A stretch of DNA of 5,649 bases. It comes from Sulfurimonas sp. (GTDB taxonomy: Bacteria > Campylobacterota > Campylobacteria > Campylobacterales > Sulfurimonadaceae). Position numbers and translations under genes: made by a program. This document shows, one piece after another, positions 1-5,649 of the stretch. The first letter of the stretch is position 1, and each line of letters begins with the position of its first letter. The DNA lies in the NCBI GenBank assembly GCA_002733155.1, contig NVUO01000022.1:43583-49231 (forward strand), written 5' to 3'. The notes below the pieces were generated by a model. That model was not told the origin of the DNA, made no database searches, and saw only the letters and a list, made by a program, of their open reading frames with translations.

Positions 1-490
1 TAATATTGTATTAGATTTAATATTCAAACACTTACTTAAAGAAAAGAAAAATATTATTGTCGATTATACAGATGATGATTTTGGAACAGTTGATACAAAT
101 TCAAAATTAAATATAAATGAAATAAATGAAAAAATTAGTGCTAAAATAAAAGAATTTTTAGATTATAGAGTTATTTTAGATGATTTTTGTAATATTGACA
201 ACTTAATTATAGACTTAAAAAGTTGCATAATAGATGATATTTATAAAAATATTTTATTAGAGAAATTAAAATTAAAAATTTCAGAAAAAGAATTATTAAA
301 TAAAAAGACATCTGAATTACAAGATATTGCTACCCTCCATAAAATTAATTTTAATATACTAATTTCTAAACTACATACTGAAATCGAAAATGAAAATGAA
401 ATAAATGATTTTAATTCAATGAATATTGCATGGATTATCATTGCCTATTTCTTTGAATTATGTGATGTTGGAGTAGATGAAACATGTTAA
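1..490 (+). CDS. C-terminal end of probable ABC-3C system effector (5' partial)
   Basis: An open frame enters from the left edge (first full codon at 2) and ends with TAA at 488-490, giving 162 visible residues without a start. The visible part is acidic and helical, rich in Lys, Asn, Ile and Glu, with no membrane segment I would trust. It ends in a short conserved-looking motif, AWIIIAYFFELCDVGVDE, whose Trp followed by Cys-Asp-x-Gly (Cys codon at 461) resembles the end of the C-terminal domains shared by ABC-3C effectors. In these systems that domain couples a variable N-terminal toxic or enzymatic domain to the middle component and ABC ATPase, which are exactly the next two genes here. The effector class cannot be told because the N-terminus is outside the window. 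The family call rests mainly on gene order plus the tail motif. The reading frame itself is sure, because its stop interleaves with the next start. Confidence 0.72.
   Translation, partial: NIVLDLIFKHLLKEKKNIIVDYTDDDFGTVDTNSKLNINEINEKISAKIKEFLDYRVILDDFCNIDNLIIDLKSCIIDDIYKNILLEKLKLKISEKELLNKKTSELQDIATLHKINFNILISKLHTEIENENEINDFNSMNIAWIIIAYFFELCDVGVDETC
470..473 (+). promoter_or_regulatory. Ribosome binding site of the middle-component gene
   Basis: GGAG lies 10 nt before the ATG at 484, inside the end of the preceding gene. A second in-frame ATG at 490, sharing an A with the upstream TAA, would be 16 nt away, so the first ATG is preferred. Confidence 0.5.
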
Positions 491-714
491 TGCCCACAAA
501 ACTAATTAAACCTGTTGATTCAATATTCAGTATATCTGCATATGTAATTAAAGCCTTAGAAATAAATTCTATGAATATGGATAAACTACTTGAAGAAGTA
601 AATACATTATATTATAAAAACATTTCTTTAGATAAATTAATGTTAAGTTTAAATTTCTTATATTTAATAAATAAAATCGAGTTAAAAAATGAAACTATTA
701 CAATTAACATCTGA
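484..714 (+). CDS. ABC-three component system middle component, MC6-like
   Basis: This 76-residue protein has the look of the small MC6-type middle components. It starts with a KLIKPVDSIFSISAYVIKAL block (Pro-containing lead into a helix), continues with a helix around LDKLMLSLNFLYLINKI, and ends in a short beta-like tail, ELKNETITI. The pattern suits a compact winged-helix-like fold. In ABC-3C systems the middle component is thought to bridge the DUF2326 ABC ATPase and the effector's C-terminal domain. The gene order effector, middle component, ATPase is preserved here. The ATG at 484 lies four bases before the upstream stop codon, and its own end overlaps the ATPase start by 26 nt, so production of all three proteins is probably coupled. 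An alternative start at 490 would shorten it by two residues. Family recognition is from remembered sequence pattern and context, not a profile search. Confidence 0.8.
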   Translation: MLMPTKLIKPVDSIFSISAYVIKALEINSMNMDKLLEEVNTLYYKNISLDKLMLSLNFLYLINKIELKNETITINI

Positions 715-2389
715 TAATTTAAAGTTTAGAACTTTAAATTTCAATCCAAATCTAAATATAGTTGCAGGATTGCAATTAAGTAAAAAAGAAAAAGACACCA
801 TTAATGGCATAGGAAAAAGTTCAACATTAACTTTAGTGCATTTAATGTTTGGGTCAAAATTGGATCCAAAAAAACCAAAAGAACAAAAATTAAAAAAGTT
901 TTTACAGACTTATGGTGTCTTCTATTTGACGTTCACACAGAATGATAAGCAATATGAAATTAAAAAAGATTTTTCCAAGACAGATTACTATATAAACGAT
1001 GAAAAAATTACACAAACAGATTATCCTAGTAAGTTATCAGAAATTTTTCTTGGAAAAAATCATGATTTAAAGTTTAAGCAAATATTCAATTGTTTTGCAA
1101 GAAGATTTGGAGGTGACTATTATAGTGATCCTTTAAGACAGCAAGGACAACCTTTAAATGATTATTATCAAAGATTTGTAAATTTAAAATTATTGAATAT
1201 TGAAATGGATTTAGTAAAAGAAAAATTTTTAGTTGAAGATAAAATAGCTAAACTTGATAAAGCAAAAACTATAATAGAAGAGTATCAAGAAGCACTTGAT
1301 AAAACAAACTTAAAAGATTTAATAGATGAACATATATCTTTGATTGAAGATAAAAGTAATTTTATTATTGCTAAGAATTATGACCATTTAAAAATTGAAT
1401 CTGACAACTTAACAAAAGAGCTAAATCAGCTTAGAGATAAAATTCAAAAAATAAAAAATTTATTACAAAAAAAAGAACAAAACTTATTAGTGTCAGAAAA
1501 CATTGATATTGATGCTCATGAAATTGAAAAACTATACAATGAAGCATCTTTTTTCTTTCAAGATAAAATAATAAAAAGAATTGAAGATGCACAAGTATTT
1601 CACAATACACTTATATCTAACAGAAAAAATAGAATTGAAATAGAAATAAAAGAATTAACATTACAACTAAATGATTTGAAAATAATACTAGAAGAAGTTT
1701 CTAGTAAAAGAGATAGTTCCTTAGAAATATTAAATAATAGTGGTGCATTAGAAGAATACAATACTATAGAAGAAAGAATTAAATTTTTAAATACAGAAAT
1801 TAATAAATTAACAAAATATGAAGAAACCTTAAATGATTTTAAAAAAGACAAAAGTAAATTAAATGTTGAGAGTGCAAAGATTAAAGAAAAAAGTATTTTA
1901 TATTTGGCAAAAGAAAAAGAATCACTAGGTAAAATTGAAGATAAATTTAGAGAAATTGTTAAACAGTTTTATAATAATCATGGTGGTTCTTTAGAATTAA
2001 AAGAAACAAAAAAAGCAAAATACTTATATGATATAGCAGTCGAAATTCCTAGAGGTTCATCTCAAGCAATTGGAGAAGTTGAAATATTTTGTTATGATGT
2101 TTTATTATATAAATTAAATAAAGATATTTTAAACTTTATGGCTCATGATGGATATATATTTTCAGAAATGGATCCAAGACAAAAAACTATGATTTTTAAA
2201 ATTATTTTAGAATTAATTAAAGATAATGACCTTCAATATTTTATTAATATCGGAGAAAACTCATTAAAAGAAATATTAAATCAAGATATATTAACTGATG
2301 AAGAAAAAGAAAAAATCAATAAAAATATTATTTTAGAACTTTATGATAAAAACCCTAAGAATTGGTTGTTTGGGCAAGAATTCAATTAA
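689..2389 (+). CDS. ABC-3C system ATPase, DUF2326 family (SMC/Rad50-like)
   Basis: This is a 566-residue soluble ATPase with a split SMC/Rad50-like layout. Residues 1-170 form the N-terminal ATPase lobe with the Walker A motif NGIGKSST (K43, S44). The usual first glycine of the P-loop is replaced by Thr37. Residues about 175-430 are charged heptad-like helices, a coiled coil interrupted near 265-300 and 345-355. Residues about 430-566 form the C-terminal lobe, with an atypical signature region around GEVEIFCYD (462-470) and a hydrophobic strand ending in AHDGYIFSEMDPRQ (485-498), the DUF2326 hallmark in the Walker B position. ABC-3C ATPases are predicted to dimerise on ATP, sense foreign or damaged nucleoprotein, and license the effector through the middle component. 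The ATG at 689 has GAG at 679-681, 7 nt upstream, within the middle-component gene. A Lamassu LmuB-type SMC is the nearest alternative, but the DUF2326 tail and MC6-like partner favour ABC-3C. Confidence 0.88.
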   Translation: MKLLQLTSDNLKFRTLNFNPNLNIVAGLQLSKKEKDTINGIGKSSTLTLVHLMFGSKLDPKKPKEQKLKKFLQTYGVFYLTFTQNDKQYEIKKDFSKTDYYINDEKITQTDYPSKLSEIFLGKNHDLKFKQIFNCFARRFGGDYYSDPLRQQGQPLNDYYQRFVNLKLLNIEMDLVKEKFLVEDKIAKLDKAKTIIEEYQEALDKTNLKDLIDEHISLIEDKSNFIIAKNYDHLKIESDNLTKELNQLRDKIQKIKNLLQKKEQNLLVSENIDIDAHEIEKLYNEASFFFQDKIIKRIEDAQVFHNTLISNRKNRIEIEIKELTLQLNDLKIILEEVSSKRDSSLEILNNSGALEEYNTIEERIKFLNTEINKLTKYEETLNDFKKDKSKLNVESAKIKEKSILYLAKEKESLGKIEDKFREIVKQFYNNHGGSLELKETKKAKYLYDIAVEIPRGSSQAIGEVEIFCYDVLLYKLNKDILNFMAHDGYIFSEMDPRQKTMIFKIILELIKDNDLQYFINIGENSLKEILNQDILTDEEKEKINKNIILELYDKNPKNWLFGQEFN

Positions 2390-2391
2390 AT

Positions 2392-2447
2392 ACCTAACAA
2401 AACCTTGCAACGAACGGCAGAGCCGTCGCTGAAGTTAACCGTTGTGT
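2392..2447 (+). other. attC-like imperfect palindrome (possible integron recombination site)
   Basis: A 56-nt GC-richer patch begins two bases after the ATPase stop. The left end ACCTAAC (2392-2398) fits the attC R'' consensus RYYYAAC fully. The right end GTTGTGT (2441-2447) fits GTTRRRY at six of seven positions. These ends pair at five of seven positions. Inside, TTgcAAC (2405-2411) pairs with GTTAA (2434-2438), leaving two extrahelical bases, and ACGGC/GCCGT (2414-2418, 2422-2426) closes a 3-nt loop. Boxes, extrahelical bases, length and a gene stop directly beside R'' all match short attC sites. The spacers are unequal (6 and 2 nt), R' has a mismatch, and no integrase or second site is visible. 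It may be a decayed attC or an unrelated intergenic palindrome. Confidence 0.42.
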
Positions 2448-2480
2448 GACACATAGACAAGATTAAAACCTACATTTAGA

Positions 2481-2486
2481 TAAAAT
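2481..2486 (+). promoter_or_regulatory. Possible -10 element for the restriction-modification gene
   Basis: TAAAAT matches the sigma-70 -10 consensus at five of six positions and sits 31 nt before the GTG start. No convincing -35 box is seen at the usual distance, and such hexamers are common by chance in DNA this AT-rich. An overlapping TACTAT at 2486-2491 is a weaker alternative. Confidence 0.22.
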
Positions 2487-2504
2487 ACTATATTACCTTA
2501 CTAA

Positions 2505-2510
2505 AGAGGA
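2505..2510 (+). promoter_or_regulatory. Shine-Dalgarno AGAGGA deciding a GTG start
   Basis: AGAGGA is 6 nt before an in-frame GTG at 2517 and 15 nt before the ATG at 2526. The in-frame TAA at 2502-2504 rules out anything longer. The spacing therefore favours GTG as the true start of the downstream gene. Confidence 0.6.
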
Positions 2511-2516
2511 CAAAAA

Positions 2517-5500
2517 GTGCCAATAATGCTATCACCAAAAGATGTTATTAAGAAATTATATTTAAAGAAAAAGCTTACAGATAATGAATTTGAAGACTTT
2601 AAAAAACATTTTGAAAATTTCCAAAAAGAAACAAATGAAGATGAATCTGAAGAATATAATAAAAACCTAATTACTAATTTTTTAAATAATATTGGCTACG
2701 CCAATAGTTACAAAATCAATACATCTGGCAGAGTAGATTTAGTCATTTATAAAAATAATATTCCTGAAGTCCTTATAGAAGCCAAAAGTTTAAAAAACAA
2801 ATCAGAAATGATAAAACATGATAACCTAAATAGAAAATCTCTTCAAGAAGCTGTTTTATATTATATGCGAGAAAAAATTAAACATAAAAATTTTAGTATT
2901 AGACATATTATTATTACCAATAATATAGAATGGTTTATATTTGATGCAACTGAAATAAATAAAATCGCAACAACTAAAAGAGTAGAAAGACTTTATAATG
3001 ACTTCGAAATTGAGAAAACTCTTTTTTCTCAAAAAACAGATGAATTTTATAAGCATTTAGGAATTATATTAGAAGATGATGATGTATTAAAAAACATTAA
3101 ATTTGCAAGGTTTTATTTAAAAGACCAACAAACAAATACACAACTTAAATATATTTATAAACTCTTATCGCCTACACACCTTTTAAAGCTGTATAGCGAA
3201 GACGATTCAAACACACTAAACAAAAACTTTTATTATGAGCTACTTCATATCATGGGTTTGGAAGAGACAAAAGAAGGCAGTAAAAAAGTTATAGGTAGAA
3301 AGATTGAATCATCTCGAAACGATGGCTCTTTGCTAGAAAGTACTATTTTAAAGCTGAAAATTGAACATGAAATGAGTGATGAAAAAAAGCTTTTTGAAAC
3401 AGCACTAGAACTAAACATTACTTGGTTAAATAGAATCTTATTTTTAAAGTTGCTAGAAGCTAGACTTTTAACTATTCATAATGGAGAATATCCAAAGTTT
3501 TTATCATATGAAGTGGTAGACGATTTTAACAAGCTAAATACACTCTTTTTTGAAATCCTTGCTCGAAGAATAAATGAAAGAGAAGCTATACAAATTGAAG
3601 AGTTTAAAAACATACCCTATCTTAATTCCTCACTTTTTGAGATAACACCCTTAGAGCGACAATACCTCAAAATAAGTGAACTTAAAAATAACACTGTATT
3701 ACAAAAATCTTCTAAAACAATATTGAAGTCTGAAAATAATGAACTTAGCAGTATAGAATACTTACTAAAATTTCTTAATGCCTATGATTTCGGTAGTAAT
3801 GAAAAAGATGAGTTTAAAGATGAACACAATACACTTATAAATTCATCTGTTCTTGGTTTGATTTTTGAAAAACTAAATGGTTACAAGGATGGAAGCTTTT
3901 TTACTCCATCCTTTGTAACAATGTATATGACTAAAGAGAGCATTAGAAAAACAGTACTTGAAAAATTTAATAAAGCATTTGAAATCGAAGCTGAAACTTT
4001 TCATGAAGTAAAAAGCTATTGTGACAGATATTTTATTAAAGATGAGTTTTTAACAAAAGCAAATGATATTATTAATAATATAACGATTGTTGACCCTGCG
4101 GTTGGAAGTGGACATTTTTTAGTATCTGCACTCAATGAACTTCTAAATATTAAGTCTGAACTCAAAATCTTAAAAGGTCTTAACCATATTCAAATAACCA
4201 ATGAAAATGATGAACTCTACATTGAAACGCAGGATGGTTTTTTTGAGTATGTTCAAACCAAAGAAAATGATTTTTTAAAAGAGACACAAAATATACAAGA
4301 ACTTATATTTAAAGAAAAGCTTCACATCATAGAAAACCAACTCTTTGGTGTAGATATAAACATAAACTCTGTGAAAATCACTCAACTTAGACTGTGGATA
4401 GAACTTCTTAAAGACAGTTATTATGATGAAAACAGTGAGTTTGTTACACTTCCAAACATTGACATTAACATTAAGACAGGAAACTCACTTGTAAGTAAAT
4501 ACCCTTTAAAAGACAGTGAAACTAAAAACCAACTCTTAAAAGAGAAGTTAAATGATTATAAAAAGTATGTTAAGTGGTACAAAGAGACAAACGATAAGGC
4601 TATTAAAAAAGAGGTAGTTGCAAAAATTGAAGATATTAAAAAAAGCTTCTCACAAAAGTTAAAAGATGGTTCTCCTGAACTTACTGAATTTAAAAAACTC
4701 ATTCAAGGTTTTCAGCCTAAAGACAAAAAAAAATATACTAAAGGCTATATAGAGCAGTTCGGATTTAAAGGTTTAAGTGAAGAGATTATAATTAGTTTTG
4801 CAAAACAAGAACACTGCATTTTATATGCTCGTTTTGGTAAAGAATTTAATCCTAACGATACATCTCTGTTTGGTGACGAGATAAAACTTACCCCAAAAGA
4901 GAAAAAATCTCAAAAGACACAAGCAACGACACTACTTAAAAAGATAAATAAAAAATATGAAGTCATAAAAGAGTTTGAAGATGCTGAAATCTTCGAGAAC
5001 TCTTTTGAGTGGCGTTTTGAATTTCCAGAAGTTTTAGATGAAGATGGAGAGTTTGTTGGTTTTGATATTGTTATTGGTAATCCGCCGTATATCAAACTAG
5101 AGAAAAGCTATCAAAAGTTTTTTAATTTATTGGGTGGTAATTTAAATTCTTATATTGCATTCATAGAGTTAGGTTTTAGTTTATTAAAACCTAACTCAAA
5201 CTTGTCCTATATTGTACCAACTACTTTTTTATCTGCAGATAGCTATTTGAATTTTAGAGATTCGCTATTGGAGCAAAGAAGCATTAATAAAATTATAAAA
5301 TTACCATATGATATTTTTGATGCCTATATTGATACTGCAATTATATTTTTTAATAATAAAAGCATTAAGGACAATAAACTTAAGCTTGTTGATTTTAAAA
5401 TTCATGATAAAGTTATAGACTTTACCAAAAATGAAGAAAGTGTTTTACAATCAGAGTTTTTAAAATTTTATAAGCATAGAATAGTTTTTGGAAAAATAAG

Positions 5501-5649
5501 AAATTTACTAGATAAGTATTATAAGTATACTATACATTTAGAAGATATTGCAACTATCAATAGAGGTTCTTTACCGCCTAAAAAATCTTCTATAGTTACA
5601 TACGGTAGTAAAGATTCTATGGAATGGTTCAAGGGACAGGTTTATTCTT
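2517..5649 (+). CDS. Type IIG restriction-modification enzyme, N6-adenine specific (3' partial)
   Basis: One uninterrupted frame runs to the window end, 1044 full codons from the GTG, with the C-terminus missing. Residues about 40-200 form a PD-(D/E)XK nuclease: GRVDL gives D74, and IEAKS gives E88 and K90. Residues about 200-440 are a helical connector. Then comes an Eco57I-like gamma-class methyltransferase: DGSFFTP (458-464), motif I DPAVGSGHF (526-534) for S-adenosylmethionine, LFGVDIN (609-615), LPNIDINIKTGNS (645-657), and catalytic motif IV NPPY (855-858). A Lys-rich insertion of about 200 residues precedes NPPY. The target recognition domain begins near 1011 with IATINRGSLPPK and is cut. 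Such enzymes methylate one adenine in an asymmetric site and cleave unmethylated DNA nearby with the same polypeptide, so no separate specificity or restriction gene is needed. Numbering from ATG 2526 would be three lower. Site specificity cannot be read from sequence. Confidence 0.93.
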   Translation, partial: MPIMLSPKDVIKKLYLKKKLTDNEFEDFKKHFENFQKETNEDESEEYNKNLITNFLNNIGYANSYKINTSGRVDLVIYKNNIPEVLIEAKSLKNKSEMIKHDNLNRKSLQEAVLYYMREKIKHKNFSIRHIIITNNIEWFIFDATEINKIATTKRVERLYNDFEIEKTLFSQKTDEFYKHLGIILEDDDVLKNIKFARFYLKDQQTNTQLKYIYKLLSPTHLLKLYSEDDSNTLNKNFYYELLHIMGLEETKEGSKKVIGRKIESSRNDGSLLESTILKLKIEHEMSDEKKLFETALELNITWLNRILFLKLLEARLLTIHNGEYPKFLSYEVVDDFNKLNTLFFEILARRINEREAIQIEEFKNIPYLNSSLFEITPLERQYLKISELKNNTVLQKSSKTILKSENNELSSIEYLLKFLNAYDFGSNEKDEFKDEHNTLINSSVLGLIFEKLNGYKDGSFFTPSFVTMYMTKESIRKTVLEKFNKAFEIEAETFHEVKSYCDRYFIKDEFLTKANDIINNITIVDPAVGSGHFLVSALNELLNIKSELKILKGLNHIQITNENDELYIETQDGFFEYVQTKENDFLKETQNIQELIFKEKLHIIENQLFGVDININSVKITQLRLWIELLKDSYYDENSEFVTLPNIDINIKTGNSLVSKYPLKDSETKNQLLKEKLNDYKKYVKWYKETNDKAIKKEVVAKIEDIKKSFSQKLKDGSPELTEFKKLIQGFQPKDKKKYTKGYIEQFGFKGLSEEIIISFAKQEHCILYARFGKEFNPNDTSLFGDEIKLTPKEKKSQKTQATTLLKKINKKYEVIKEFEDAEIFENSFEWRFEFPEVLDEDGEFVGFDIVIGNPPYIKLEKSYQKFFNLLGGNLNSYIAFIELGFSLLKPNSNLSYIVPTTFLSADSYLNFRDSLLEQRSINKIIKLPYDIFDAYIDTAIIFFNNKSIKDNKLKLVDFKIHDKVIDFTKNEESVLQSEFLKFYKHRIVFGKIRNLLDKYYKYTIHLEDIATINRGSLPPKKSSIVTYGSKDSMEWFKGQVYS

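Noticed and set aside
241..441. Minus-strand open frame of 66 residues
   Set aside because: It lies wholly inside the partial effector frame on the + strand, has a Phe/Ser/Ile-rich composition typical of the antisense of Lys/Asn/Glu-rich coding DNA, and resembles no family.
1600..1851. Minus-strand open frame of 83 residues
   Set aside because: It is antisense to the coiled-coil part of the ABC ATPase. The hydrophobic look is a mirror of Glu/Lys/Asn codons.
1..2389. Lamassu defence system
   Set aside because: Both pair an SMC-like ATPase with an effector and a small middle protein. The DUF2326-type C-terminus, the short MC6-like protein and the CDxG tail of the first gene point to ABC-3C. 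A profile search would settle it.
2414..2426. ACGGC/GCCGT hairpin as an intrinsic terminator of the ABC-3C operon
   Set aside because: The stem is only five base pairs with a 3-nt loop and no T-run follows it. The surrounding boxes fit an attC-like palindrome better.
2856..3056. Minus-strand open frame of 66 residues
   Set aside because: It is antisense to the nuclease part of the restriction-modification gene, with no recognisable protein features or gene context of its own.
4910..5095. Minus-strand open frame of 61 residues
   Set aside because: It is antisense to the conserved methyltransferase region just before and through NPPY, whose + strand coding is certain.
2517..5649. BREX PglX methyltransferase
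   Set aside because: PglX also has NPPY, but this protein carries an N-terminal PD-(D/E)XK nuclease and has no brx/pgl neighbours in view, so a type IIG enzyme fits better.

Overview
The window is strongly AT-rich (long A/T runs, mostly A- or T-ending codons) and coding-dense. All genes are on the + strand. Composition and the style of the restriction-modification protein suggest a low-GC bacterium, perhaps a campylobacterote such as Sulfurimonas or Arcobacter. That assignment is a guess from base and codon use; no ribosomal or housekeeping gene is present to confirm it.

Positions 1-2389 hold the 3' part of an ABC-three-component (ABC-3C) conflict system. It consists of the C-terminal end of a large protein cut by the window edge (1-490, the probable effector with an ABC-3C C-terminal domain), a 76-residue middle component of the MC6 type (484-714), and an SMC/Rad50-like ABC ATPase of the DUF2326 family (689-2389). 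The genes overlap (stop and start interleaved at 484-490; 26 nt at 689-714), so they form one translationally coupled operon. In the predicted model the ATPase coiled-coil protein senses abnormal DNA or nucleoprotein and, through the middle component, controls the effector. The effector's toxic domain lies upstream of this window.

Positions 2390-2516 are a short intergenic region with a clearly GC-richer patch just after the ATPase stop. The patch folds into an imperfect hairpin and has core boxes resembling an integron attC recombination site. The rest of the gap is AT-rich and carries a good Shine-Dalgarno sequence.

From 2517 to the window end runs one very long open frame (1044 codons, unfinished). 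It encodes a type IIG restriction-modification enzyme in a single chain: an N-terminal PD-(D/E)XK nuclease, a helical connector, an N6-adenine methyltransferase with NPPY, and the start of the target recognition domain. A nucleotide-scanning or nucleoprotein-sensing ABC-3C system beside a solitary restriction-modification enzyme is a typical defence-island arrangement. No RNA genes, CRISPR arrays, transposases or insertion-sequence ends were seen.
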